64,000 nucleotides of DNA from Bacteroidales bacterium (GCA_017999895.1 JAGNKY010000009.1:1-64000), one strand, 5' to 3'; counted from the first letter of the stretch, positions 44,510 to 53,951 are shown. Notes: a model not told the origin generated them from the letters alone. Numbers and translations are program-made.

Positions 44510-44635
44510 CTTGTTCGGCTTTCAAAATTAATTCTTTTTTCAGATTCTGCAAGATTAATAATATTCTGTGAGGCCTCTAAAAATGTGGTAAAGAATTGAT
44601 TATTAATTATACTCGTGGTATAAATCAGGTTAAGT

Positions 44636-46093
44636 TTAACGATTAAGGTAATTATTATTCTCTTCTATTGTTTGTTCAATAACCTTCTTTGTAAAATCAT
44701 TAAGAAGTGAAACGGCTTTCTGAGGTTGTTTCTTATAAATCGGAAGATAGTCTTTTTCGATACGGCCAGCCATTTTTGAAAATTCCTGCTCAAGGTTTTC
44801 TTTTATTTTTTTCCTTGTCGGGTACCGTTCTCTGAAATTTTCATCAATGTATTCAGTTACAGCAACAAAGTTCCACCAGGCCATAGGTTTAGCCCTGTCA
44901 TAAATAGATTGGTCGCGTTTAAAGTGTAATTCATACGCTTTTTCCGGAATATCCATACTAATATTTGGTGGGAATTCGGTAACACCAAAATATATAGGCA
45001 TATAAGGATTTACACAACATCTTCTTGGAGCCACCCATATTCGGCCTCCTATATCAAACGGCATGTTCTGCCTTAATTCCGCTATAAATGAAAGTTGCTG
45101 ATGAGATGCACAGATATTCTGTACCTTATTGTTGTGTGGATTTCCTTTTAAATAGTTTATAGAATCATCCAGATCGGTTCCTTCATAATGATTTGAAAGA
45201 AATTCCTGGATGTCTTTCATTGTCAATTTTCGCGCCGGAGCAAAACTGAACGGGAATTCATCTTCTATACTATATTCCCTGCCTGAAAGAAGTTTTGTTG
45301 CAATCCACATTCTACCAATATTGGATATATTTCGAAAGTTTCTTTCGTCAGAATAAACCTTAGCAAAATTAAATTTCCCATCCGTTGACTTATTATACCA
45401 TCCTCGCCTGGTTGCATAACTAATAAGGTCTTTCGAGTAAAGGAAGTTTTCTGTATCGGAAGTATCAATTTCAGTTATTGTATAATAATTAGGTATAAAT
45501 GCTACATGATTATCAGGAACACGTTTTGCGATCCAGTTTTTTCCCCTTACCACAGCAAAAACCCAGGCTTCATTTTTGTCAGCAATAGTATATGTACGAC
45601 CCGAGCCACTATATCCCCATTTCTCAACAAGATATCCTGCAAGTTCTACTCCGGTTCTAGCTGATAAAGCTCTTTCGGCAACAAGTCTTCTTAGTTCATA
45701 GCCTATACCACCATCGGTTATTTCTCCGTACAGTTCCCTTGAAGGGCATGCATTTGAAGTAATCAGGACTCCATTCTCATTAACATAAACATCAGCAAAA
45801 TCCTGGCCAGGCATTTCAAACCACAAACATGCAAAGGAATGAGATACTTGAGGTTCTGACGCTCCCTCTTTGAATCTTACAATTTCTCCTTTATGGTTAT
45901 CTTTCCCGGGAATCTTATAGAAGTTTATTATTTGATTTCCTCCATCATCTTCATTGTGACCTATAATAACACATCCTGCTGCACTGGCATTCTTCCCTAT
46001 TATCAGTGTTGAACAGTTATTCCCGTTACCAATTTGTGCAGATAGAAAAAAAGAGTAAAAAATTAAAAATGAAAAGCAAAATGCTCTCTTCAT
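44636..46093 (-). CDS. C69-family dipeptidase, secreted
   Basis: A 485-aa protein with a signal peptide (ends FFLSAQ) and a mature N-terminus carrying the Ntn-hydrolase nucleophile region NNCSTLIIGKNAS, with the likely catalytic cysteine at about residue 27 and GHNEDDG following. Further family stretches are VNENGVLITSNACPSRE, GIGYELRRLVAERA and YTIADKNEAWVFAVVRGKNW. Peptidase family C69 cleaves dipeptides. The signal places it in the periplasm or outside. It may mature by removal of residues before the cysteine. An AraC-type regulator gene lies 67 nt upstream on the same strand. Confidence 0.88.
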   Translation of the reverse strand: MKRAFCFSFLIFYSFFLSAQIGNGNNCSTLIIGKNASAAGCVIIGHNEDDGGNQIINFYKIPGKDNHKGEIVRFKEGASEPQVSHSFACLWFEMPGQDFADVYVNENGVLITSNACPSRELYGEITDGGIGYELRRLVAERALSARTGVELAGYLVEKWGYSGSGRTYTIADKNEAWVFAVVRGKNWIAKRVPDNHVAFIPNYYTITEIDTSDTENFLYSKDLISYATRRGWYNKSTDGKFNFAKVYSDERNFRNISNIGRMWIATKLLSGREYSIEDEFPFSFAPARKLTMKDIQEFLSNHYEGTDLDDSINYLKGNPHNNKVQNICASHQQLSFIAELRQNMPFDIGGRIWVAPRRCCVNPYMPIYFGVTEFPPNISMDIPEKAYELHFKRDQSIYDRAKPMAWWNFVAVTEYIDENFRERYPTRKKIKENLEQEFSKMAGRIEKDYLPIYKKQPQKAVSLLNDFTKKVIEQTIEENNNYLNR

Positions 46094-46160
46094 ATCTTTC
46101 TATTTTATTAATAAGAATACCAATATAATGATTTTTTACTCTTTAATAATAAGAAAAACA

Positions 46161-47024
46161 TCAAGTAACTATGAATTGTGCCCTGTAAGCTTTTGGAGAG
46201 ATTCCAAAAATTTTTTTAAACTGTTTATTGAAATTCGATATACTTTCGAAACCACATTCTTTTGCGATAATCTTTATAGTCTCAGATGTTTCGCGTAGGA
46301 GATAACTTGCCCTGTTCATTCTTATCTGATTAACGTAATTAATGAAACCCGTTCCAGTATATTTCTTGAAATATTTTCCGAATGAAAATGGTTTCATTTC
46401 AGCGACTCTGCTTATTTCCTCAAGAGTTATAGGATGTGAAAAATTTTCACGGATATAATTAAGAACATCTGTCATTCTCTTATTATTCATTCCATTATTT
46501 TCAATCTTATAATTCTCCGTGCATAATTCTCTCCTCTTTTCAGAATATGATAATATTTTGAGAATATTAAAAAAATCGATGATTTTATCAATACCGAAGT
46601 GCAAAATCATGCAATTAAGATATTCCTCGGCGTTTTTAGCATCCTGAGTTGAAAAACACACACCTCTTTCGGCTTCATCAAATAGTTCACGCACTTTTGT
46701 CATTTCGTATTGAGCAATCAGTTCGCTGCCTAAAAAACTCAGAGGAAAATGCACAATAATACCATGATTTTCAGGCAGGGTATTACTTGCTTTATAATAA
46801 TTCCAGCAATGTGGTATATTCCCTGCAATTAAAACCATATCGTATTCATCAAAAAGTTCCACATTATCCCCGATAACTCTGGTACCATTGCATTTAAGGT
46901 TCAGATATATCTCAAATTCAGGATGATAATGCCATAAGCCTCCTTTATCGTTGACATATTCAGCAATCACGCCTTCGTTGCCTACTTTGTGAACTTCCTC
47001 TTTCTCCGGGATATAGGTTCTCAT
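46161..47024 (-). CDS. AraC-family transcriptional regulator
   Basis: A 287-aa regulator with an N-terminal cupin-like sensing domain (GGLWHYHPEFEIYLNLKCNGTRVIGD, NIPHCWNY) and a C-terminal AraC double helix-turn-helix (about residues 188-285; ITLEEISRVAEMKPFSFGKYFKKYTG and IKIIAKECGFESISNFNKQFKKIFG). The cupin part resembles regulators that respond to sugars or other small ligands. It lies 67 nt upstream of the C69 dipeptidase gene on the same strand and may control it, or be unrelated. The ligand cannot be deduced. Confidence 0.9.
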   Translation of the reverse strand: MRTYIPEKEEVHKVGNEGVIAEYVNDKGGLWHYHPEFEIYLNLKCNGTRVIGDNVELFDEYDMVLIAGNIPHCWNYYKASNTLPENHGIIVHFPLSFLGSELIAQYEMTKVRELFDEAERGVCFSTQDAKNAEEYLNCMILHFGIDKIIDFFNILKILSYSEKRRELCTENYKIENNGMNNKRMTDVLNYIRENFSHPITLEEISRVAEMKPFSFGKYFKKYTGTGFINYVNQIRMNRASYLLRETSETIKIIAKECGFESISNFNKQFKKIFGISPKAYRAQFIVT

Positions 47025-47129
47025 TTTATTCTTTACATACTTATCAAATTTATAAAATATTTTTCAGAAAAAGAGTCTGTATAATATTAAAAAATGAATT
47101 CATCAATAATTAAAAAAAAGTTAAAAAAG

Positions 47130-47159
47130 TTGTTTTATAAAAAATTTTATTTATATTTG
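47130..47159 (+). promoter_or_regulatory. Promoter of the 6S-like RNA
   Basis: A TTG at 47130-47132, exactly 19 nt before a perfect TATATTTG (47152-47159), fits the Bacteroidota -33/-7 promoter. It would start transcription near 47166, at the first base of the structured RNA. Confidence 0.65.
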
Positions 47160-47165
47160 ATGTTA

Positions 47166-47352
47166 GAAAAGAGGAAAAAAAGGGATAAGATGTGAGATTC
47201 AACAGGATTGTATTGCAGACATTGACTTTCACATTTTAGGACCGATGATATAGCGCCAGCTTATCGAGGTACCTTCCTTTTATCAGACAGTAGACACGGG
47301 GACTATCTCAAAAGCCCGCTCCCTATACACACTTATCCCCTCCTCTTTTTTA
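47166..47352 (+). ncRNA. ssrS: Structured noncoding RNA, probably 6S RNA
   Basis: The 537-nt gap between the AraC gene and the BioG-like gene has no credible ORF but contains a long-range paired RNA. The 5' end (AAAAGAGGA, then GGGATAAG and TGTG) pairs with the 3' end (CACA, CTTATCCC, TCCTCTTTT), about 21 bp closing a domain of about 185 nt. An inner hairpin (CGAT/ATCG, AGG/CCT) lies near 47250-47290. The RNA ends in a T run and begins just after a consensus promoter. Size, closing stem and large unpaired middle match 6S RNA, which binds RNA polymerase. Identity as 6S is inferred from shape, not sequence search. Confidence 0.6.
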
Positions 47353-47561
47353 TTTTACACCTTTGATTCGATTTTAATAATTAATTTTTCAAAATAATAG
47401 TTTCTACATTATATTGAATAAAATCATTCCAGATCGGCCTATACTATACTGATGAAATCAATAATTATTTATTTTATGACCAGGTTTAAAAACAGTTTAT
47501 ATTTACTTCTTTACGAGAAAAATCCACATTAATGTTTTTTTCGAAAGTACATTAGTATAAA

Positions 47562-48239
47562 ATGAAGACATACATCAAACGAAGAGAAAAGAATAAAGAG
47601 CTTGTTGTTTTGTATGGAGGATGGGGCGTCGACGAAAATTTACTCGTCCCTTTATGTACAGATGATCATGATTTTATTCTTTTTTACGATTATTCTTCCG
47701 ATGAGGCCCTTCTTTTACCCGAAATTAAAACTTATTCAAAAATAATATTGATAGGCTGGTCTTTTGGCGTGTGGACAGCCGGATATATGCTACAGAGGAC
47801 TTTTATAAAACCCGATATTAAAATTGCAGTGGGCGGAATACCTAATCCTGTTGATAAGAAATATGGCTTACCTTTGAGTTTTTTTGAAAAAAAGCTGAAT
47901 TCACTTACCGAAAAAGATATTAATAAATATTATTACAGAATGTTTGGAAATAAGAATTATTACTGCGACAATAAAGAGAGAATACCGCATAGAACATTAA
48001 AATCAATGGTTGATGAATTACGGTGGCTTTATAACAGAATGGCGGAATATTCGGAACAGGATTTTAAATGGGATTATGCCGTTATTCCGGAAAAGGACAG
48101 AATTTTTCCTGCAAAATCACAATTGAAATACTGGAAAAATCATTCTGAAACAAAGACAATAGTTTTACCAATGCAACATTATATTTTCCAAAACTGGTCA
48201 AATTATTCCGATTTCATAAATTTTATAACAGATAAATAA
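47562..48239 (+). CDS. DUF452 / BioG-like alpha/beta-hydrolase
   Basis: A 225-aa protein of the DUF452 group, whose characterised member BioG is a pimeloyl-ACP methyl ester esterase of biotin synthesis. The sequence shows LYGGWGVDENLL, ILIGWSFGVWTAGY with the nucleophile elbow (Ser in GWSFG, near residue 69), a possible acid in EKDRIFPAKSQ, and the histidine in PMQHYIFQNW. It would cleave the methyl ester of pimeloyl-ACP in the cytoplasm. No other bio gene is in the window, so the biotin role is by family only. It converges on yihY with a 38-nt gap. Confidence 0.8.
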   Translation: MKTYIKRREKNKELVVLYGGWGVDENLLVPLCTDDHDFILFYDYSSDEALLLPEIKTYSKIILIGWSFGVWTAGYMLQRTFIKPDIKIAVGGIPNPVDKKYGLPLSFFEKKLNSLTEKDINKYYYRMFGNKNYYCDNKERIPHRTLKSMVDELRWLYNRMAEYSEQDFKWDYAVIPEKDRIFPAKSQLKYWKNHSETKTIVLPMQHYIFQNWSNYSDFINFITDK

Positions 48240-48277
48240 AATAATCACGAAGCAATAACTTTTAATTCACAAAATGA

Positions 48278-49615
48278 TTATAAGTCTTTTATAAGTACAT
48301 TTGCTTTAGATTTCTCTATATGCTTTTCAAATTCTTCGAGAATTGACCTAACTTTTTCGAATTCTTTGTTTGTTGCCAGATATTTCTGTTCCACACCTTT
48401 TTTCTCAAGATTAGAGAGTACATAATTTATTGTGATTAGGTCGATATTTACCGCAGGCTGATAAAGCCTCTCCTTACTTTCGTCTTTAAGAACGGCTGAC
48501 ACAAGTCCGGCAGTATTAAGGTCTTGAACAATATCATTTACAAGACGTACAGGTATTTTAAGTTCGCTCGATAATGCCTCTGCGCTCAGAGGTGGCAATC
48601 CTTCTGCAAAATTTTTAACGAGCTTACTCATAATCATAAGAGTGAGAGCTTTTTTATGAAAGTAACTTATATTAAGGGCTTCCTTTTCAAATTCATATCT
48701 TGTAAAATTCTGGTTTGCATAAGATAACTCAGCCCCTAATAAAACAATAATCCAGCTCATTTGTAGCCAGACAAGAAATAAAGGTATTGCAGCAAAGCTA
48801 CCGTATATTGCGTTAAGTTTTGTAATGCCAAACTGGAGGTCAATGTATAGCCATTGAACAAACTGAAGAAAGGAACCTGCCAGAATTCCTGCAATCAAAG
48901 CTGACTTAAATTGTACCCTTGTATTTGGCATTACAATATAAAGAACGGTCAGTATCAGCCATGTAATTATAAAAGGCAGAAGCTTCACAAGAAAAGATAC
49001 TAAGGGCTTTAGTTCTTCAAGAATAGCAGAGTTTGCCATAAACTCCGTAAGTTTAGTGTTGATAAAAACCGTTATGCTTCCTGAAAGAACAATAAAAACC
49101 GGAGCAATAAGCATTATAGTCAGATAATCGGTAAACTTTCTATACCATTGACGGGAAACTCTTATTTCCCATATATCATTAAATGAACTTTCAATATGGT
49201 CAAGAAGTGACATGACAGACCAGAAGAGTATAACAACGCCAATACCTGCAATATATCCTCCTCTGGTTGCATTCAGTGCATTTCTTGCGTTTGTGATAAG
49301 CCAATCAAGTACTTCACGCTGTGCCTGAAAATTTTTTATCAATTGCTCCTCGAGGCTCTGCTCAAGACCAAATCCTTTTGCAATAGCAAATGCAATAGCA
49401 GCTATAGGAACAACCGACATCATTGAATAAAAAGTCAGTGCCGAGGCCATCAACTGTACTTTATTATTGACAAAGCCTTTTGCAGCAACAAATACAATTC
49501 TCAATTGCTTTATAAGTATTACCTTATGTTTCGAAAATTCCGAAAGGGGTGTGTGCCAGATAAGATTATTTATATCTTTCAGCTTTTTGAAAAACCATGA
49601 AATAGGATTTTCCAT
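48278..49615 (-). CDS. YihY/virulence-factor BrkB family membrane protein
   Basis: A 445-aa protein with about six transmembrane helices (residues 40-300): LMASALTFYSMMSVVPIAAIAFAIAKGFGLE, GVVILFWSVMSLLDHIESSFNDIWE and IPLFLVWLQMSWIIVLLGAELSYA are hallmark YihY (formerly RNase BN) segments. A C-terminal cytoplasmic extension of about 130 residues carries a winged-helix-like region (PPLSAEALSSELKIPVRLVNDIVQDL) that is usual in longer family members. The function is not established; it is not a ribonuclease despite the old name. Confidence 0.9.
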   Translation of the reverse strand: MENPISWFFKKLKDINNLIWHTPLSEFSKHKVILIKQLRIVFVAAKGFVNNKVQLMASALTFYSMMSVVPIAAIAFAIAKGFGLEQSLEEQLIKNFQAQREVLDWLITNARNALNATRGGYIAGIGVVILFWSVMSLLDHIESSFNDIWEIRVSRQWYRKFTDYLTIMLIAPVFIVLSGSITVFINTKLTEFMANSAILEELKPLVSFLVKLLPFIITWLILTVLYIVMPNTRVQFKSALIAGILAGSFLQFVQWLYIDLQFGITKLNAIYGSFAAIPLFLVWLQMSWIIVLLGAELSYANQNFTRYEFEKEALNISYFHKKALTLMIMSKLVKNFAEGLPPLSAEALSSELKIPVRLVNDIVQDLNTAGLVSAVLKDESKERLYQPAVNIDLITINYVLSNLEKKGVEQKYLATNKEFEKVRSILEEFEKHIEKSKANVLIKDL

Positions 49616-49703
49616 AAAAAGGTTTCGAATGCTTTACTATGATTCAAAGATAATAAATTACTGAAATGAAATTTTGTTGTAACTTTAAAGTCGGATTTAA
49701 ATT

Positions 49704-50396
49704 ATGAATATCAAAATTCTTGAATTTATTGATGGCGCCCGTAACGCTACAGGACTTACGGTTGTTATAGATGTGTTCAGAGCTTTCTCAGTCTCGTGCT
49801 ATGCTTTTAATCAGGGTGCTTCACGTATCATCGTAACAAACAGTGTGGATGAGGCTTTCAGGCTTAAATCGTTATATAATGATGCACTCCTTTCAGGTGA
49901 AAGGGATGAAAGAAAAATACCTGGATTTGATTTCGGAAACAGCCCAACGGAAATAGTTTTAAATGATTTATCGGGGAAAACTATTATTCAAACTACTACT
50001 GCCGGAACGAACGGACTTCTCAACGCTGTAAATGCCGATATATTATTGGCGGGAAGCTTTGTAAATGCTGAAGCAATTGCAAAATATATAAAAAAAATCA
50101 ACCCTAAAACTGTTTCCCTTGTAGCAATGGGATATAGAGCAAATCAAACTGCGGATGAAGACATTCTTTGTGCACAATATATTGTCGACAGAATTAAGGG
50201 TGGTAGAAAAGATTTCAGTAATAAAATTCAACAATTGAGAAAAACATCAGGTAAGCGTTTTTTTGCTCCTGAAAATCTTGAGTTCTCCCCTCCTTCCGAT
50301 TTTTTCTATTGTACTATGACAGATAAGTTCGATTTTATACTTAAGGCCGAAAAAAGAGATGATGGGAATATTGAACTTATAAAAACTGAAATATAA
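49704..50396 (+). CDS. comB: 2-phosphosulfolactate phosphatase (ComB family)
   Basis: A 230-aa protein of the ComB family: VVIDVFRAFSVSCYAFNQGA (about residues 20-40), LSGERDERKIPGFDFGNSPTE, IIQTTTAGTNGL and an acidic patch TADEDILCAQYI. The characterised enzyme dephosphorylates 2-phospho-3-sulfolactate to 3-sulfolactate, a step of coenzyme M biosynthesis in methanogens and of sulfolactate formation in some bacteria. No ComA or ComC homologue is in the window, so the physiological role here is uncertain. It converges on the glycosyltransferase gene with a 41-nt gap. Confidence 0.9.
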   Translation: MNIKILEFIDGARNATGLTVVIDVFRAFSVSCYAFNQGASRIIVTNSVDEAFRLKSLYNDALLSGERDERKIPGFDFGNSPTEIVLNDLSGKTIIQTTTAGTNGLLNAVNADILLAGSFVNAEAIAKYIKKINPKTVSLVAMGYRANQTADEDILCAQYIVDRIKGGRKDFSNKIQQLRKTSGKRFFAPENLEFSPPSDFFYCTMTDKFDFILKAEKRDDGNIELIKTEI

Positions 50397-50437
50397 AGAA
50401 TTTTATAACGTACGACAATCAAATTTTATTAAAGAAA

Positions 50438-51373
50438 TCAAAATACCGGCAAAATATTTTTCCGCTCGTGAATAGCTCTGTAAACACAAAACATACTTAT
50501 CTTGTAAAGACTGAATAGCCACAGTGAAACTTTAGGAGAGTCGAGTCTCTTTTCCATTCTTTCTCGATAATGGATAAAAATCCATGAAAAAATACCAGTT
50601 AGCCTTAAAAATTTGAGTTTATTATAAAGTTTCAGGAGTTTCACCGACTGTGCGAATGTTTTCTTATCGGTTACTTTATCATAGAGGAGGCTGAGATTTT
50701 CAATGCCGAGCCTGGTTTTGTTAAGGAACTCTCTGTTCGATTCAAGCCCTTCATGAAGCAGTCCGTTATTAATATGAAATACTTCTATCCCTGCTTTTTT
50801 TAATTGATAGCCCAGTAATGTATCTTCATGACCGTATTGTTTGATCTCCTCATTAAACCGTATCTTAGTTATTACAACCTTTTCAATCATGAAATTAAAT
50901 GTCGAAAAGTAAGTATGAGGTTTTTTATTTCTCTCAGAAGCCTTCTTTTGTTCTCTATGCCTTCCGTAAGTCCACCTGAGTATTAAATCAGGATTTTCTG
51001 GAGGTATATTCCGATATAAAATGCCGCCGCAGATCACTCTGTACTTACCTACATAAGGAAGCCATTTTTTAAGATATGCTTCACTTGTGCCGGCAGGTAT
51101 CATAGCATCAGCGTCTATAAACAAAAGATAATCACCGGCTGCTACCTGTGCAAGTCTGTTTCTGATTGCTGCTCGCCCAATATTTTTTTCCGAAACAATT
51201 AACTTTACCCTGTCACATTCAAGTTTACGATATTTTTCATTGAAATCAGCCGATGAGCCGTCATCGCCTATAATAATTTCACAATATTCCGGCACTTTTA
51301 TAATCCCATCCTTCATACTGTGTACCAGGGCAACTATATCGTAATTATTTACAGGAATAAGTATCGAAATCAT
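50438..51373 (-). CDS. Family 2 glycosyltransferase
   Basis: A 311-aa GT-A glycosyltransferase: the N-terminal nucleotide-sugar site ISILIPVNNYDIVALVHSM, IIIGDDGSSADF, the metal-binding DxD in LLFIDADAMIP (about residue 98), and the acceptor/base region YGHEDTLLGYQL. The C-terminal third is basic and has a possible amphipathic membrane segment. It has no signal peptide and probably works at the cytoplasmic face of the inner membrane on a glycan or lipid-linked saccharide. It stands alone, so the product is unknown. Confidence 0.88.
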   Translation of the reverse strand: MISILIPVNNYDIVALVHSMKDGIIKVPEYCEIIIGDDGSSADFNEKYRKLECDRVKLIVSEKNIGRAAIRNRLAQVAAGDYLLFIDADAMIPAGTSEAYLKKWLPYVGKYRVICGGILYRNIPPENPDLILRWTYGRHREQKKASERNKKPHTYFSTFNFMIEKVVITKIRFNEEIKQYGHEDTLLGYQLKKAGIEVFHINNGLLHEGLESNREFLNKTRLGIENLSLLYDKVTDKKTFAQSVKLLKLYNKLKFLRLTGIFSWIFIHYRERMEKRLDSPKVSLWLFSLYKISMFCVYRAIHERKNILPVF

Positions 51374-51441
51374 AATCCCTTCATTCCCCGAATATACTTG
51401 TCCAAATGTAATATTTATTTCTTAATAATCAATTTTAACCT

Positions 51442-51472
51442 TTTGGCAAAGAAATTGCATTAACTATTTTTG
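51442..51472 (+). promoter_or_regulatory. Consensus Bacteroidota promoter
   Basis: TTTG at 51442-51445, exactly 19 nt, then TATTTTTG at 51465-51472: a full match to the -33/-7 consensus. It lies 22 nt upstream of the thioredoxin-family gene start. Confidence 0.8.
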
Positions 51473-51494
51473 CTTTGAAAAGAAATCAGGTAAA

Positions 51495-52910
51495 ATGCGA
51501 TCTTTAATAACTTATTTTCTTATCATATTCAGCATAGAGGTAGGTTGCCAGGTTAACAAGGGATATGAAATAGCCTTGAAAATAGACGGACTGGCTGATT
51601 CCACTCTATATCTCGCCTATCATTTTGGCGACAAACAATATATTAAGGATTCAATAAGACTCGACAAATCTGGTGCAGCGGTTATAAAAGGTAATGAGCC
51701 ACTTCCCCAGGGTATTTATATGATTGTACTTCCAGGGAAGAAATATTTTGAGATACTTATTTCAGATGATCAGAATTTTGAAGTTACATGTTCATATCCC
51801 GATTACTTTAATTCTCTGAAATTCAAAGGTTCGGAGGAAAATTCAGCTTTTCTTGATTATCAGAGAAATTGGATAAAACTGCAGGCGAAAGCTTCTGAAT
51901 TGAGTGAAAGATACAAGAAAAACAAGAATAATCCTGATTCATTGAAAATCCTTGGCGAAGCCAGAATTAAACAGGAAACTCAAATGAAAAATTTTCTTCG
52001 CGAAGTTGCTGAACGATATGAGGGCACTCTTCTTGCCATGCTTGTAAAAGCAATTATACCGGTTGAAATTCCTCCTTTCAACATACCTGAGGGAACCAGA
52101 AACCCTGATTCTGTAAGATATCTTTTAACATACCTGTACAATAAAGACCATTATTTTGATAATATTGATTTTAATGACGAAAGGATTCTGAGGACTCCTA
52201 TTTTTCATTCAAAACTCAACGATTTCTTCAGTAATGTGGTTATACAATTAGCCGATTCGATTAATAAAGAAATTGATAGAATAATTGCGCTTTCATCAAA
52301 TAATTACAAGATTTTCCAGTATGTATCGGTTTATCTCTTCAACCATTTCCGCGAAAGCGAGATAATGGGACATGATGCTATAATTGTAAAACTTGCCGAC
52401 GAGATATATCTGTCGGGTAAGGCTGACTGGACCACTCAGGAGTGGAGAGATAATCTGAAAAAAGAGGTTGATAGAATCCGTCCGAATCTTATCGGAGTAA
52501 AAGCACACGACCTTGTAATGAATACTTTCAATAATGTTTTCGTTTCACTTTATGATATAAAAAAAGATTTTACTATTCTGGTCTTCTGGGAGCCTGACTG
52601 TGGTCATTGCCAGCAGGCAATTCCAATCCTTAGAGATTATTACGAAAAGAACAAGGACAAAGGAATTGAAGTTTTTGCCGTATGCACGCAGCCTGATAGA
52701 GAAAAATGGGAAAAATATATTCAGGAAAACAGACTAACATGGATTAATGGCTGGGATCCACAACGAATAACCAGATATGATTATTATTATAATATAACCT
52801 CCACACCTTTAATATATATTCTCGACAGGGAGAAAAAGATTATAGCAAAAAAACTGCCTGTTGAATCAATAGAGTCATTCATAGATGACTACCGGAAAAA
52901 TAACAGATAA
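51495..52910 (+). CDS. Thioredoxin-family (TlpA-like) lipoprotein with DUF4369
   Basis: A 471-aa exported protein with a lipoprotein-type signal (FSIEVGC, cysteine near residue 18), an N-terminal DUF4369-like beta domain (YEIALKIDGLADSTLYLAYHFGDKQYIKDS), a helical middle part resembling DUF5106, and a C-terminal thioredoxin fold with the active-site pair CGHC in FWEPDCGHCQQAIP (about residue 370). Such proteins reduce or isomerise disulfides in the envelope, often for haem or cytochrome maturation, or cope with stress. The strong promoter at 51442-51472 is its own. The stop lies 6 nt from that of btuD on the other strand. Confidence 0.88.
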   Translation: MRSLITYFLIIFSIEVGCQVNKGYEIALKIDGLADSTLYLAYHFGDKQYIKDSIRLDKSGAAVIKGNEPLPQGIYMIVLPGKKYFEILISDDQNFEVTCSYPDYFNSLKFKGSEENSAFLDYQRNWIKLQAKASELSERYKKNKNNPDSLKILGEARIKQETQMKNFLREVAERYEGTLLAMLVKAIIPVEIPPFNIPEGTRNPDSVRYLLTYLYNKDHYFDNIDFNDERILRTPIFHSKLNDFFSNVVIQLADSINKEIDRIIALSSNNYKIFQYVSVYLFNHFRESEIMGHDAIIVKLADEIYLSGKADWTTQEWRDNLKKEVDRIRPNLIGVKAHDLVMNTFNNVFVSLYDIKKDFTILVFWEPDCGHCQQAIPILRDYYEKNKDKGIEVFAVCTQPDREKWEKYIQENRLTWINGWDPQRITRYDYYYNITSTPLIYILDREKKIIAKKLPVESIESFIDDYRKNNR

Positions 52911-52916
52911 TTACAA

Positions 52917-53951
52917 TCAGCCAATCCGGTTTGAGCGATAATTGGTCTTGAGCCATCTTATTGTTTCATAAATCGTTCTGAATTTTTCGGGTAATTTATC
53001 ATAGTTTCGGCATGTCCAGTAATATCCGGACTCGTCTTTTTCAACCTCAATCTTTATGACCGAATTGTTGCTCGTGCTTCTAAATCCCACTCTTTGTACC
53101 GCTTTTTCGGTCAATAGTTTGCCATCCCCTTTCCCTGAAATATAAACCTCTCCTATAAAATCCTTCCTGAAAGAAACTCTCGCATTCTTTTTATCAAAAA
53201 AAACATGTGGATTACTAAACAATTTCTCGATATCACCCCTCAGTACAAGATCTTCAGGTGCTCCGTCACAAAATGTCTCCTGTGATAACATCCAGATTCT
53301 GTCACATTCGTTCATTGCCGCCTGTATATCGTGAGTTGAAAAAAGTATTGATTTATTATTTTCATCTGCAAGTTTCCTCAATAAATGAATTATTTCATAT
53401 TTATGGTTTATATCGAGAAATGCAGTAGGTTCATCAAGTAAAATAAGATGAGTATCCTGAGCAACAACCCGTCCTATCATAGCTCTTTGCCTTTCGCCAT
53501 CAGATAATTCATTGATAAACCTTCCGGCGATATTGATAAGTCCGGTCTGCTCAATAGCAACAGATACTTTTTCATGGTCTTCTGCCGTCATATTTCCGGT
53601 CCATGAGGTATAAGGGTACCTCCCCATTCCAACCAGTTCAATAACTCTCATATTTTCGACTCTTACCTGTTCGGTTGATACATAACCTATTACATGAGCG
53701 AGTTCATTAAGTTTGAACTCTTCAATATTTTTATCTTCAATATAAATTGTACCTTCAAGAGGTTTTAATAAACCGGCAATAGTTTTCAACAGTGTGCTCT
53801 TCCCTGTTCCGTTTCGGCCTATTATTGCAATAAGTTCTCCTTCATTGGCCGAAACAGTAATGGAAGGAAGCAATGGATTGAATATCTTTCCTCCGTAACC
53901 GATTAAAAGTGATTCGATTTTAAATACACAGTTTGTAGTTGAATTTTTCAT
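52917..53951 (-). CDS. btuD: Vitamin B12 ABC transporter ATPase with C-terminal extension
   Basis: A 344-aa ATPase with Walker A IGRNGTGKSTLLK (about residue 41), signature LSDGERQRAMIGR, Walker B LILLDEPTAFLD and H-loop FSTHD. These put it in the FecE/BtuD group. Typical BtuD proteins are about 250 aa; here a further roughly 85-residue C-terminal domain follows residue 255 (RKDFIGEVYISGKG, IEVEKDESGYYWTCRNYDKL). The gene overlaps btuC by 4 nt, and the operon begins with a cobalamin riboswitch, so B12 is the likely substrate. Confidence 0.9.
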   Translation of the reverse strand: MKNSTTNCVFKIESLLIGYGGKIFNPLLPSITVSANEGELIAIIGRNGTGKSTLLKTIAGLLKPLEGTIYIEDKNIEEFKLNELAHVIGYVSTEQVRVENMRVIELVGMGRYPYTSWTGNMTAEDHEKVSVAIEQTGLINIAGRFINELSDGERQRAMIGRVVAQDTHLILLDEPTAFLDINHKYEIIHLLRKLADENNKSILFSTHDIQAAMNECDRIWMLSQETFCDGAPEDLVLRGDIEKLFSNPHVFFDKKNARVSFRKDFIGEVYISGKGDGKLLTEKAVQRVGFRSTSNNSVIKIEVEKDESGYYWTCRNYDKLPEKFRTIYETIRWLKTNYRSNRIG

